Positions 48,281 to 57,599 of a DNA stretch of 64,000 nucleotides are shown piece after piece. Each line of letters begins with the position of its first letter. Within the stretch, counting starts at the first letter, position 1. The DNA lies in contig DASRJH010000050.1 in assembly GCA_035649575.1 (NCBI GenBank), positions 1 through 64,000 on the forward strand. The letters run 5' to 3'. The notes under the pieces are model-generated. The model had not been told where the DNA came from and did no database searches. It saw only the letters and a program-made list of their open reading frames with translations. The position numbers were made by a program, and so were the translations under genes. This DNA is from DASVAL01 sp035649575. Its GTDB lineage: Bacteria > Planctomycetota > UBA1135 > UBA2386.

Positions 48281-50881
48281 ATGCCCGGGAACCCCCTGCC
48301 GCAGATCCATGTACCCCTCGCGGCAGGTGGGCAATCATCGATTGCCCCGGTGCGTGTGCACGGCAAGTGGCTGCAGGCCGGTGATCAGCGCTACACGGTT
48401 CGCGGGGTGACCTACGGCCCGTTCCGCTGCGACAACGCCGAGGGCGGGTTCCCGGACGGCCGCGTCGTCGCTCGCGATTTCGCGGCGATGCGCGACGCGG
48501 GGCTCAACTCCCTGCGCACCTACACGATTCCGCCGCGTTGGCTGCTCGATCTGGCGCTCGCGCATGGCCTGCGCGTGATGGTCGGGATCCCGTGGGAGGA
48601 ACACATCGCCTTCCTGGGCTCGTCGCGGACGACGCGCCGGATCGAACGGACCGTGCGCGCTGCGATTCGCGAACACGCCGGCCATCCCGCGGTGATGGCG
48701 TGGGTGATCGGCAACGAGATCCCGGCGGGGATCGTGCGCTGGCACGGCGCGCGCGCGATCGAACGTTTCATCGAGCGCCTGTATCTCGTCGCGAAGCAGG
48801 AAGCGCCCGACACGCCGTGCACCTACGTCAACTACCCGACGACCGAGCACCTGGACCTGCCGTTCCTCGACTTCGTGTGCTTCAACGTCTTCCTCCAGGA
48901 TCGCGAGAGTTACGAGGCGTATCTCGCGCGGCTGCAGAACATCGCCGGCGAACGTCCGCTCGTGATCACGGAGGTCGGTCTCGACAGCCGGCGCAACACC
49001 GAGCGCGGGCAGGCCGAAGCGTTGTGGTGGCAGGTCGACTCGACGCTCGTGGCCGGGTGCGCTGGCCTGTTCGTGTTCTCGTGGACCGACGAGTGGTATC
49101 GCGGCGGCGTCGACATCGACGACTGGGACTTCGGATTGGTGCGTCGCGATCGGAGTCCGAAGCCCGCGCTGGCCGCGGTGCGCGACGCGTTCGCGGCCGT
49201 GGACGAACACGTCTGGCCGCGCATGTCGGTGGTCATCTGCACCTACAACGGTGCGCGCACGCTGCGCGAATGCCTCGAAGGAGCCACGCAGCTCGACTAT
49301 CCCGACTTCGAGGTGATCGTCGTCATCGACGGATCGACGGACAACAGTCTGAAGATCGCGAACGAGTTCCCGTTCCGAGTCGTGCACTGCGCGCAGAATC
49401 GCGGCCTCAGCCATGTGCGCAACGTGGGCATGCACGCTGCGACCGGCGAGATCGTCGCCTACCTCGACGACGATGCCTATCCGGACCCGCTCTGGCTGCG
49501 CCGGTTGGCGATCGCGTTCGAGCGCAGCGGCCACGCCGGCATCGGGGGGCCGAACCTGCCGCCGCCCGGGGATGGTCTGCTCGCCGAGTGCGTCGCCAAC
49601 TCGCCCGGCAACCCACTGCACGTGCTGCTGACGGACGAGCTCGCGGAGCACATTCCGGGCTGCAACATGGCGTTCCGGCGCAGCTGCCTGCTCGCGATCA
49701 ACGGCTTCGATGTCACCTACCGGCGCGCGGGTGACGACGTGGACCTGTGTTGGCGCATCCAGGATCGGGGTTGGACCATCGGTTTCGACCCGGCGGCCTT
49801 CGTCTGGCACCATCGCCGCGGCTCGATCAAGGCGTTCTGGCGGCAACAGTGCGGCTACGGCGAGGCCGAGGCGATGCTCGCGCTGAAGTGGCCGTCGCGC
49901 CACAACGACAAGGGACACGCGTCGTGGAGCGGGCGCGTCTACGGTCGCGGTCAGCGGTGGGTCTTCGCTCCGCGCCCGCTCGTCTACGGCGGCACCTGGG
50001 GTGCTGCGCTGTTCCCGAAGGTCTACCAGCCGATGCCGGGCACGCTCGCGGTGTGGTTGTGCACGCCGGAGTGGCACCTCGTGCTGCTGTGGCTGCTGGG
50101 CCTCGCGGTGCTCGGGCTCTCGTGGTCGCCGATGTTCGTGTTCGCGCCGCTGTTCGTCGCCGCCGCGGGTGCGTCCGTCGCACAGGCGGTGAAGGGTTCG
50201 CTGCGCGCGTGCGGCCCGCGGCTCCCCGGATCGAGCCGTTGGCGGTGGGCGGCGTCGGTCGCGATCACGGCATACCTGCATCTGATGCAGCCGGTCGCGC
50301 GGCTCTACGGTCGCCTGCGCTACCGCAGCGCGGCGCGCCGCCAGGACAGCCCGCCGTTCGCCATGCCACTGCCGCGCAGCGTCGTCGTGTGGTTCGAGTC
50401 CTGGAGGAGTTCCGAGCAGCACCTGATGGAATTGCGGTCACTGCTGAGCCGCGCCGGTCACGTGGTCAGGGTCGGTGGCGGCTTCGATGCGTGGGACCTC
50501 CAACTGGCATGGGGGCGCGGCTGCTCGCGCCTCCTGATGGCGATCGAGGAGCATGGCCAGGGCCGGCAACTCGTTCGCTACCGCATGTGGCCGAAGGTCG
50601 GCGCGGTGTGGATCCTGCTGCTCGTCGGTTTGCCCGGCATCGCCATCGGCGCGTACAGCGCCGGGGCGTGGCTCGCGGCGACAGCAAGTGCGGCCGCCGC
50701 GGTCGTGATTGCGATGCGTCTCTTGGTCGAGTCCGCGGCGGCGTGCAGCACGCTGTCGTATGCGTTGCGCCAGCTCCAGGCGGCTCCATCGCCGGCAGTG
50801 GCTCAACCAGCTGTGGTGGGTACCGAGGAGGTGGTACCCTTCTCGGTCCGCGAGGATACCGAGGGGGCGGGGGCAGCATGA
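48281..50881 (+). CDS. Glycoside hydrolase (clan GH-A)/GT2 glycosyltransferase fusion membrane protein
   Basis: 866 residues from ATG 48281 (MPGNPLPQIHVPLAAGGQSS). Residues about 25-300 form a TIM barrel like GH2: YTVRGVTYGPFRCDNAEGGF, MRDAGLNSLRTYTIPPRWLL, acid/base Glu146 in WVIGNEIP and nucleophile Glu231 in LVITEVGLDS, both present. From residue 315 a GT2 domain follows: MSVVICTYNGARTLRECLEG, FEVIVVIDGSTDNSLKIANE, the metal-binding DDD at 396-398 in AYLDDDAYPDP, then GCNMAFRRSCLLAINGFDV and VDLCWRIQDRGW. Several hydrophobic helices follow after about residue 580. The barrel probably trims or transglycosylates what the GT2 builds. First gene of the 48281-58741 cluster; its stop overlaps the ABC gene start (ATGA). 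Confidence 0.88.
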   Translation: MPGNPLPQIHVPLAAGGQSSIAPVRVHGKWLQAGDQRYTVRGVTYGPFRCDNAEGGFPDGRVVARDFAAMRDAGLNSLRTYTIPPRWLLDLALAHGLRVMVGIPWEEHIAFLGSSRTTRRIERTVRAAIREHAGHPAVMAWVIGNEIPAGIVRWHGARAIERFIERLYLVAKQEAPDTPCTYVNYPTTEHLDLPFLDFVCFNVFLQDRESYEAYLARLQNIAGERPLVITEVGLDSRRNTERGQAEALWWQVDSTLVAGCAGLFVFSWTDEWYRGGVDIDDWDFGLVRRDRSPKPALAAVRDAFAAVDEHVWPRMSVVICTYNGARTLRECLEGATQLDYPDFEVIVVIDGSTDNSLKIANEFPFRVVHCAQNRGLSHVRNVGMHAATGEIVAYLDDDAYPDPLWLRRLAIAFERSGHAGIGGPNLPPPGDGLLAECVANSPGNPLHVLLTDELAEHIPGCNMAFRRSCLLAINGFDVTYRRAGDDVDLCWRIQDRGWTIGFDPAAFVWHHRRGSIKAFWRQQCGYGEAEAMLALKWPSRHNDKGHASWSGRVYGRGQRWVFAPRPLVYGGTWGAALFPKVYQPMPGTLAVWLCTPEWHLVLLWLLGLAVLGLSWSPMFVFAPLFVAAAGASVAQAVKGSLRACGPRLPGSSRWRWAASVAITAYLHLMQPVARLYGRLRYRSAARRQDSPPFAMPLPRSVVVWFESWRSSEQHLMELRSLLSRAGHVVRVGGGFDAWDLQLAWGRGCSRLLMAIEEHGQGRQLVRYRMWPKVGAVWILLLVGLPGIAIGAYSAGAWLAATASAAAAVVIAMRLLVESAAACSTLSYALRQLQAAPSPAVAQPAVVGTEEVVPFSVREDTEGAGAA

Positions 50882-53691
50882 GTGGCGCGGGGGGGAGCTT
50901 GAAGACGCGATCGGATTCCGACTGGCGCCTGCTGTGCCGCGTGTTCGCGCAGGCGAAGCCGCACATGCGGTTGATCCTCGGCGTGACCGTGCTCGGCCTG
51001 TTGGGTGCGCCGCTCTCGTTGCTCGCGCCGCTGCCGCTGATGATCGCGGTCGACTGCGGCATCCAGGGACACCCGCTGCCAGCGCCGCTCGACGCCATCG
51101 CGCCGGACCTGTTCCAGCACGGTGGCAGCGCCGTGATCGCTGTCGCCACCGCGCTGCTCGTGCTGCACGTGCTGCTCACGCAGGTCCACGGCTTCCTGGT
51201 TTCCCTGTTTCAGGCGATCGCCGGCGAACGGCTCCTCTCGGATTTCCGGGCGCGTCTGTTCGGCCATACCCAGCGTCTATCGCTCGCGTATCACGATGCG
51301 CGCGGCACGGCCGATGCGCTCTACTCGATCCAATACGACGCTTCGGCGATCAAGGCGTTGACGATAGAGGGCATCGGCCCGCTCGTGACTTCGGCCGCCG
51401 TGCTGATCGGAATGCTGGTCGTCACGGCTCGCATCGACTGGCAACTCGCGCTCGTCGCGCTCAGCGTGGCGCCCGTGTATGTGGTGCTGGTGCGGTTCTA
51501 TCGCCGCCGCCTGCGCGAACAGTCGCGCAAGGTGAAACGGCTCGAGAGCTCGGCGCAGGGAGTGCTGCAGGAGGCACTCGGCGCGCTGCGCGTCGTGAAG
51601 GCCTTCGGCAAGGAGGACCACGAACGCGAGCGCTACGTGGAGCGCTCCCGCGAGGGCATCCGTGCGCGCAGGGAACTGTCGTTCGCCGAGGGACGATTCA
51701 ACCTCTTGACGGCACTCACGACAGCGATCGGAACCGGCGCCGTGCTGTTCGTCGGTGCCAGCCACGTGCAGTCGGGCGTGCTGACGATCGGCAGTCTGCT
51801 CGTGGTGTTGACCTACGTCGCGCGCATCTACGAGCCCGTGAGGGCGATCAGCAAGAGGAGCGTGTCGTTGCAGTCGGCCATGGCCAGCGCCGAGCGCGTG
51901 TTCCGCCTCCTCGACGAGCAGCCTGAAGTCGTCGAGCGGCCGGATGCCCGCCCGCTGTCGCGCTCGAGCGGGGCACTCGTCTTCGAGGACGTGTCGTTCG
52001 GCTACGACGCGGGCAAACCCGTGTTGGATCAGATCGCCTTCGCCGTGGCGCCTGGTTCGCGCGTCGGGATCTGCGGCAAGACGGGTTCGGGCAAGACGAC
52101 GCTGCTCGGTCTCTTGAGCCGGTTCCACGATCCCGTTGCGGGCCGGATCCTGCTCGACGGCATCGATCTGAGGGATCTGCGGCTGTCCGATCTGCGCGCG
52201 CAGTTCGCGATCGTGCAGCAGGACACGATCCTGTTCTCGGCGAGCATCGCCGAGAACATCGCGTATGCACGACCCGGCGCGACGATGGAGGAAATCATGG
52301 ACGCCGCGCGCGCTGCCTCCGCGCACGACTTCATCATGGCGCTTCCCGAGCAATACGACACCCAGGTCGGGGAACGCGGCATGCGGATGTCCGGCGGGGA
52401 GCGCCAGCGCATCGCGATCGCGAGGGCCTTCCTGAAGGATGCGCCGATCCTGCTGCTCGACGAACCGACGAGTGCGCTCGACACCGGCACTGAAGACTCG
52501 ATTCTCGCGAGCATGGAACGGCTCATGCGCGGTCGCACGAGCTTCCTGATCTCGCACCGCCCCAACGCGCTGCTGCCGTGCGATCAGCTGCTCGAAGTCG
52601 TCGACGGGCGCGTGGCCGTCCGGCAGCGCGACAGTGGATCGGCGAACGAAACGGCGAACGGCAGCAATCGCTCGAGCGAGGTGGCGCCGCCAGCCGCGCC
52701 GGTCGACGAAGATCGCGTGCTCGACGGTGAATTGCGACGCATCGCCAGAGAGACGTGGGGCGGCGTCGAGGTCGAGTCCTTCGCCCGGCAACCGCTGCCG
52801 CGGACCAGCTACGTCGTGGACGTCGTCACGGTGCGGCTCCTGGACGGCAGTGAGCAGCGCGTGTTGCTGAAGGACTTCGGCTCCAGCCGGATTCCGAAGG
52901 ACAACGAGGCAGCGCGGCGCGAACGTGAGTTGCGCGTCTACCGCGACATCCTGCCGACGCTCGAGCTCGGAGCGCCCAAGTATCTCGGCTCGGTCTGGCA
53001 GGAGGACCTTCCCAGGTTCTGGCTGCTCATGGAGTTCGTCGAAGGTCGCACCCTGCGCAAGCAATCGTTCCGGTTGTATCTCGCGGCTGCACGCGAGCTC
53101 GGCAAGATGCAAGGGAGCCTCGCAGCTGCGGCCGACAGGTTGCAAGGCCTCGTGGGCGACGGCTGGTGGCTGCAACGCCATGACGCGGAGTTCTTCCGCC
53201 GTCGCGCCGAGGCAGCGGTTCTCGCCGCGCAGAACGTGGTGCCGGATCTGGCTCCGCGCGTCGAGCGTCTCGCCAGCGGCTACGAGCCAGTGATCGAGAT
53301 CATGGCGGCGCAGCAGACGACGTTGGTGCACGGTTCGTTGCGGCCGCGCAACGTGATGGTCACCGCTGACGAGAGGATCTGCCCGATCGACTGGGAGCTC
53401 GCAGGCTGGGGCTCGCCGCTCTACGACCTCGCCTTCCTCAGCGACGGCTTCGACCACGTCGACGCCAGCGCATTGTACACGGCGTGGCGGCACGGCTTCG
53501 AGCATCGCGGGCTCGTTGCACCGCCAGCCGACGAGATCGCTCGCACCGTCGACTGCTTCAAACTGCACAAGATCTTCAAGGCTCTTTCGGAGTGCGCGAC
53601 CTGGAGCGAGCAACACCGCGCGGTCGAGAAGTATCTCGATGCGGCAGAGCGCCTCGCATGCACGCTCGTCAGAGGTGGCGTCAATGGGTGA
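50878..53691 (+). CDS. ABC exporter fused to an APH-like domain (pseudokinase-like)
   Basis: 937 residues. Residues about 20-320 are six membrane helices of a type-I exporter (MRLILGVTVLGLLGAPLSLL, LVVTARIDWQLALVALSVAP). The ATPase has Walker A with Lys406 in GKTGSGKTTLLG, the Q-loop VQQDTILFSASIAENIAYAR, signature MSGGERQRIAIARA and Walker B Asp528 in PILLLDEPTSALD. After a Ser/Asn-rich linker (about 585-610), residues 620-937 form an aminoglycoside-phosphotransferase-like domain. The catalytic loop reads HGSLRPRNVM (His818-Gly819-Ser820), with Ser where the family needs Asp; the later CPIDWELAGW keeps the metal-binding Asp. Phosphotransfer is therefore doubtful; substrate binding may remain. 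It is coupled at both ends: ATGA to the fusion protein before it, and an 8-base overlap with the next gene. Confidence 0.88.
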   Translation: MSGAGGSLKTRSDSDWRLLCRVFAQAKPHMRLILGVTVLGLLGAPLSLLAPLPLMIAVDCGIQGHPLPAPLDAIAPDLFQHGGSAVIAVATALLVLHVLLTQVHGFLVSLFQAIAGERLLSDFRARLFGHTQRLSLAYHDARGTADALYSIQYDASAIKALTIEGIGPLVTSAAVLIGMLVVTARIDWQLALVALSVAPVYVVLVRFYRRRLREQSRKVKRLESSAQGVLQEALGALRVVKAFGKEDHERERYVERSREGIRARRELSFAEGRFNLLTALTTAIGTGAVLFVGASHVQSGVLTIGSLLVVLTYVARIYEPVRAISKRSVSLQSAMASAERVFRLLDEQPEVVERPDARPLSRSSGALVFEDVSFGYDAGKPVLDQIAFAVAPGSRVGICGKTGSGKTTLLGLLSRFHDPVAGRILLDGIDLRDLRLSDLRAQFAIVQQDTILFSASIAENIAYARPGATMEEIMDAARAASAHDFIMALPEQYDTQVGERGMRMSGGERQRIAIARAFLKDAPILLLDEPTSALDTGTEDSILASMERLMRGRTSFLISHRPNALLPCDQLLEVVDGRVAVRQRDSGSANETANGSNRSSEVAPPAAPVDEDRVLDGELRRIARETWGGVEVESFARQPLPRTSYVVDVVTVRLLDGSEQRVLLKDFGSSRIPKDNEAARRERELRVYRDILPTLELGAPKYLGSVWQEDLPRFWLLMEFVEGRTLRKQSFRLYLAAARELGKMQGSLAAAADRLQGLVGDGWWLQRHDAEFFRRRAEAAVLAAQNVVPDLAPRVERLASGYEPVIEIMAAQQTTLVHGSLRPRNVMVTADERICPIDWELAGWGSPLYDLAFLSDGFDHVDASALYTAWRHGFEHRGLVAPPADEIARTVDCFKLHKIFKALSECATWSEQHRAVEKYLDAAERLACTLVRGGVNG

Positions 53692-54688
53692 CAAGAACAA
53701 CGAGGGCTCCTTCTGCCCTGCGGCCGACCATCGTTCGACGCTGGCATGGCAGCGCCTCGGGCTCGAGCGTCGCGATCCGGAGGCAGTCCAGATCCTGCGC
53801 GAGCGCGGCAAGAACGCCGTCTACCGCCTCGTCGGTGTCGGCGATGGCGGTGGCGACGTGATCGCCAAGTACGGCCGCGACGAGATGATCGGGATCGAGC
53901 GAACCGTCTACGAACAGGTGCTCGAGCGCGTCAGGGTCGACAAGCTGCGCTACTACGGTTCCGTGAACGACGGGCCGGACGCGTCGTGGATCTTCATGGA
54001 GCGGGCCTCGGGAGTGCGCTGGGACGAGTCGGTTCCGGAGCACTGCGCTCTCGCGGGCCGGTGGATCGCATCAATGCACGTCGCCGCGGCCGCGGTGATC
54101 TCCAACGTGCCGCTGCCGGACCTCGGGCCGAGAACCCAGCTGCAGCGCCTGCGCAAGATCCGCCCGACCATTGCCAACAGCCTCGAGAACGTAGCGTGGT
54201 CCGCGCCGCACCGCACGGTGCTCGATGGCGTTCTCGCCGCGCTCGACGGCCTCGAAGCCTGTTGGGATCGGATCGAGGAGATCTGCGTAGGCGCACCGGT
54301 CACCTTGGTGCACGGCGACTACCGCCCGAAGAACGCGCGCGTCAGCGAAGACAGAGGCGGCGAGTACTTCCGTGTGTACGACTGGGAGACTGCCGGGATC
54401 GCCGCGCCGGCGGTCGACCTGGTCCGCGTCGACGCGCGCGCCTACGCAGACGCCGTGCGTTCCGCGTGGCCGCACGTCGATCTCGCCGCTGTCCAGCAAC
54501 TCGCAGTGTTTGGCCACGTGGTGCGTAACCTCAATGCCGTGCGCTGGGACGTCATCGGCTCCCTCGGCCAGGAGCTGCATCAGGACAGTCGGATGCAGAG
54601 CCTGGGGCGCTACACCGAGCGCATCGGCGCGATTCTGCGCGAGCTGTCGCGCGGCAGAGCCGGTGCGCGGTATCGAGGTGTGGGATGA
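53684..54688 (+). CDS. APH-family phosphotransferase, tandem copy 1
   Basis: 334 residues from ATG 53684, which overlaps the exporter stop by eight bases (ATGGGTGA). The N-lobe (NAVYRLVGVGDGGGDVIAKY, then IERTVYEQVLERVRVDKLRY) has the ATP-binding Lys in VIAKY. The catalytic loop HGDYRPKNAR has Asp212 and Asn217, and Asp233 in VYDWETAG completes the metal site. It should therefore be an active kinase, unlike the exporter-fused domain. Known APH relatives phosphorylate aminoglycosides, choline, sugars or amino-sugars; the substrate here is unknown, probably an intermediate of the cluster's glycoside. Its sequence is about three quarters identical to the next kinase by eye. Confidence 0.88.
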   Translation: MGDKNNEGSFCPAADHRSTLAWQRLGLERRDPEAVQILRERGKNAVYRLVGVGDGGGDVIAKYGRDEMIGIERTVYEQVLERVRVDKLRYYGSVNDGPDASWIFMERASGVRWDESVPEHCALAGRWIASMHVAAAAVISNVPLPDLGPRTQLQRLRKIRPTIANSLENVAWSAPHRTVLDGVLAALDGLEACWDRIEEICVGAPVTLVHGDYRPKNARVSEDRGGEYFRVYDWETAGIAAPAVDLVRVDARAYADAVRSAWPHVDLAAVQQLAVFGHVVRNLNAVRWDVIGSLGQELHQDSRMQSLGRYTERIGAILRELSRGRAGARYRGVG

Positions 54689-54822
54689 AGCCCGTCGCGA
54701 GTGCTCTGAGGCGGATGCTGGCGAGCTGCGCGGTCGGCCTGCCGGCGGGAGGCCCGTGCGCAGTGGCTCGATCAGGCAGAGCACGTCGCGTGCAGATCGT
54801 CGGAGGCGACAGGAATGGCTGA
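54685..54822 (+). pseudogene. Remnant of the exporter 3' end left by tandem duplication
   Basis: A 45-codon frame (MKPVASALRRMLASC) opens by ATGA overlap with the kinase before it and closes by an 8-base overlap (ATGGCTGA) with the next kinase. Its last 53 bases (54770-54822) align with the last 54 bases of the exporter gene (53638-53691), sharing GGCAGAG, TCGTC and AATGG-TGA, at about 70% identity with one deletion. It marks a duplicated junction. It is not a real gene product, though it may be translated. Confidence 0.6.
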
Positions 54823-55828
54823 GAAGCCCGGTCTGCCGGTCTCCGGCCCCGCCGCCGAGCATCGTGCGACGCTGGCATGGCAGCGCCTCGGGCTCGAGTG
54901 TCGCGATCCGAAGGCAGTGGAAGTCCTGCGCGAAAAGCGCAAGAGCGCCGCCTACCGCCTCATCGGTGTGGGCCATGGCGGTGGCGACGTGATCGCCAAA
55001 CGCGGCACCAACAAGATCATCGGGATCGAACGGACCGTCTACGAACAGGTGCTCGAGCGCGTCGCGGTCGACAAGCTGCGCTACTACGGTTCCGTGACCG
55101 AAGGGCCGGACGTGGCGTGGATCTTCTTGGAACAGGGGGCTGGAGTGCGCTGGGACGAGTCGGTTCCGGAGGACTGCGCTCACGCGGGCCGGTGGATCGC
55201 ACAACTGCACGTCGCCGCCGCCGAGGCAATCTGCACGGTGCCGCTACCGGACCTCGGGCCGAGAACCCAGTTGCAGCGCCTGCGCGACATCCGCTCGACC
55301 ATTGCCAACAGCGTCGAGAACGTCGGGTGGTCCTCGCCGCACCGGATGGTGCTCGATGGCCTTCTCGCCGTGTTCGACCGCTTCGAAGCCTGTCAGGCTC
55401 GGATCGAGGAGATCTGCGCAGGCGCGCCGGTCACCTTGGTGCACGGCGACCTCCGCCCGAAGAACACGCGCGTCAGCGAAGACAAGAGCGACCCGTACTT
55501 CCGTGCCTTCGACTGGGAGACTGCCGGGATCGCCGCGCCGGCGGTCGACCTGGCCCGCGTCGACGCGCGAGCCTACGCCTCCGTCGTCGGTGCTGCGTGG
55601 CCGCACGTCGATCTGGCCGCTGTCGAGCAACTCGCGGTCGTCGGCCACTTGCTGCGCAATCTCGACGCTGTGCGCTGGGACGGCACCGGTTCGCTCGGCA
55701 CACCGTCGCACCAGGACTATCGGATCGGGCGCTTGCGGCTCTACACCGAGCGCATCGACGCGGGTCTGCGCGAGCTGTCGCGCGGCAAGGCAGGTGCGTC
55801 GCATCGAGGCTTGGGACGGAGCGCCTGA
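54815..55828 (+). CDS. APH-family phosphotransferase, tandem copy 2
   Basis: 337 residues from ATG 54815 (MAEKPGLPVSGPAAEHRATL) with GGAG about ten bases upstream. It is a close paralogue of the kinase at 53684. The shared segments are TLAWQRLGLE, GGGDVIAK, GIERTVYEQVLER, VDKLRYYGSV, PDLGPRTQLQRLR, and GIAAPAVDL. The active-site residues are His210, Asp212 and Asn217 in HGDLRPKNTR, and Asp233 in AFDWETAG. Because it keeps all of them, both copies appear functional; divergence suggests different substrates or positions. The copy arose by tandem duplication that also carried the end of the exporter gene. Its stop is two bases before the GTG of the third kinase. Confidence 0.88.
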   Translation: MAEKPGLPVSGPAAEHRATLAWQRLGLECRDPKAVEVLREKRKSAAYRLIGVGHGGGDVIAKRGTNKIIGIERTVYEQVLERVAVDKLRYYGSVTEGPDVAWIFLEQGAGVRWDESVPEDCAHAGRWIAQLHVAAAEAICTVPLPDLGPRTQLQRLRDIRSTIANSVENVGWSSPHRMVLDGLLAVFDRFEACQARIEEICAGAPVTLVHGDLRPKNTRVSEDKSDPYFRAFDWETAGIAAPAVDLARVDARAYASVVGAAWPHVDLAAVEQLAVVGHLLRNLDAVRWDGTGSLGTPSHQDYRIGRLRLYTERIDAGLRELSRGKAGASHRGLGRSA

Positions 55829-55830
55829 AC

Positions 55831-56910
55831 GTGATTCCAGCCACGACCGTGATCGAAGCACTCGAAGCAGCATTCGCCGGGACCCGCGAAAGGGCGATCC
55901 CCGAGCTGGCCCTCGCGCTCGGCGAGGCGACGGCGCAACGGCCGGCCCACATCACCAGCGTCAAGACGTTCAAGCGCGGCGTGCATCGTCTGGGAATGGT
56001 GGTCGATGACGAGCCGCGCACGCTGGTGGCGAAGCGCCTCGGCGTCATCCAGGCCCGCCGCAACGAGCACGTGTTCGAGAGCTGGCTGCCCGCCGAAGGC
56101 CTCCTGAATGCGTGTCCGGCGCTGCTCGGACGCGCTTCGGAACGCCGCGGTGCGTTCGCCTGGCACGTCTACGAAGACATCGGCGATCGCTCGCTGGCGA
56201 GCGACGGCATCACCGATTCCGACATCGACGCCGTCGTGCAGCTGATCGCGCGTGTACACGGGCGCTTCGCAAGGCACCCGATGCTCGGCGAGGCGCGGAG
56301 CATGGGAGGCGACCTCGGCTTCCGCTTCTTCGAGACCAACATCGGAGACGCGCTGCACGGCGTGAACGCCGCGCGCAAGCTGGCGACGAGTGCTTCGAAC
56401 ACGGCGCTGTGCGACCGGCTGATCGAGCGGCTCCACGGCTGGAGGGCGTCGATGCCGGCCCGCGCTCGGGCCTTCGAGGATCACGCCGGACCCGAGACGC
56501 TGCTGCACGGCGACCTGTGGCGGACCAACGCGTTCGCCGCCGACCACGGCGCGCGCCCGTGCCTCATCGATTGGGATCACGCCGGCGCCGGCCCCGCGAG
56601 CTACGACATGTCGACGTTCCTGCTGCGGTTTCCGCACGAGCGACGCCGGCGCATCCTCGATCGCTATCGCGCGGCAATGGCGACCGAAGGCACGAGTGTC
56701 GCCGGAGCCGACGAGCTCAACGTCTTGTTCGAGACCGCGGAGCTGAGCCGCTACGCGAACCGACTCGGCTGGCTCGCGCTCGCGTTGCTCGAGGGGAACA
56801 ACGATTGGGCGTGGGAGAAGGTCGAGGGCGTCGAGGAATGGTTCGATCGGCTCAAGCCGGTGATCCCGGGGTGCCAACCGTCTCCGAAAGCCGAGGGCAT
56901 GCCGGCATGA
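55831..56910 (+). CDS. APH-family phosphotransferase, divergent third member
   Basis: 359 residues from a GTG at 55831, two bases after the preceding stop, with GGAG about ten bases upstream. It is not close to the two tandem copies. The N-lobe is SVKTFKRGVHRLGMVVDDEP, then RTLVAKRLGVIQARRNEHV. The catalytic loop is HGDLWRTNAF, with His226 and Asp228, and LIDWDHAGAGPASYDMSTFL has the metal-binding Asp. HGDLW is also seen in fructosamine-kinase-like proteins and other sugar kinases. It is co-translated with the deacetylase that follows (ATGA overlap). Inferred substrate: a sugar or amino-sugar of the cluster product. Confidence 0.85.
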   Translation: MIPATTVIEALEAAFAGTRERAIPELALALGEATAQRPAHITSVKTFKRGVHRLGMVVDDEPRTLVAKRLGVIQARRNEHVFESWLPAEGLLNACPALLGRASERRGAFAWHVYEDIGDRSLASDGITDSDIDAVVQLIARVHGRFARHPMLGEARSMGGDLGFRFFETNIGDALHGVNAARKLATSASNTALCDRLIERLHGWRASMPARARAFEDHAGPETLLHGDLWRTNAFAADHGARPCLIDWDHAGAGPASYDMSTFLLRFPHERRRRILDRYRAAMATEGTSVAGADELNVLFETAELSRYANRLGWLALALLEGNNDWAWEKVEGVEEWFDRLKPVIPGCQPSPKAEGMPA

Positions 56911-57599
56911 AGTACCTGATCATCAACGCGGACGACTACGGCATCAGCCCGGGCGTGAGCCGCGGCATTCTCGAAGCGCACCTGCGCGGCGTCCTCACCA
57001 GCACCAGCTTCATGACCGAGACCGCGGCCAGCGCGATCGCGGCTCAGCGACTGGTCGAAGCGCCGGGTCTGAGCGTCGGCCTGCATGCCGATCTGCCGCC
57101 CGATCTCAAGCACGCCGCCGATGCCGAAGCTCGCGCTCGCGACCTCCTCGAGAGGCAGATCGATCGCTTCCGTGCGCTGATCGGCCGCGAGCCCTCGCAT
57201 CTCGATGCTCATCACAACCTGCATCGCGATCCGCGCCTCGCCCCCGCGTTCGTCGCCGTTGCGCAGAGGCATGGGCTCCCGCTGCGCGAGCACTCGGTGG
57301 TGCGTTACTTCTCGCGGTTCTACGGCCAGTGGGGCGGCCGCAGCCACTTCGAGCACATCGGCCCCGCGTCGCTCGCCGCGATGCTGGAGACCGAGGTGAA
57401 AGAAGGGTTCACCGAGCTGAGCTGTCATCCGGGCTATCCCGATCTGGATTCGAGCTACAACCGCGAGCGCGAGGTCGAGCTGCGCACGCTGTGCGATCCG
57501 CAGATTCCAGCCGTGCTCGAGCGCCTCGGCATCACGCGCATCAGCTATCGCGATCTGCAAGCACTGCCGTCGCGGGTCAGGCCGGGGGCGGGCGCGTGA
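56907..57599 (+). CDS. ChbG/YdjC-family carbohydrate deacetylase
   Basis: 230 residues from ATG 56907 (MKYLIINADDYGISPGVSRG). The metal-binding motif NADDYG (Asp9, Asp10) is at the start. The later motifs are LSVGLHADLP (His), the double-His segment LDAHHNLHRD, and ELSCHPGYPDLDS (His), which together form the YdjC/ChbG active site. Known members remove N-acetyl groups from chito-oligosaccharides or polyprenyl-linked sugars. Position inside the cluster suggests it deacetylates an N-acetyl sugar, giving an amino-sugar such as those recognised by APH-type kinases. It overlaps the gene before it (ATGA) and the next one (GTGA). Confidence 0.93.
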   Translation: MKYLIINADDYGISPGVSRGILEAHLRGVLTSTSFMTETAASAIAAQRLVEAPGLSVGLHADLPPDLKHAADAEARARDLLERQIDRFRALIGREPSHLDAHHNLHRDPRLAPAFVAVAQRHGLPLREHSVVRYFSRFYGQWGGRSHFEHIGPASLAAMLETEVKEGFTELSCHPGYPDLDSSYNREREVELRTLCDPQIPAVLERLGITRISYRDLQALPSRVRPGAGA

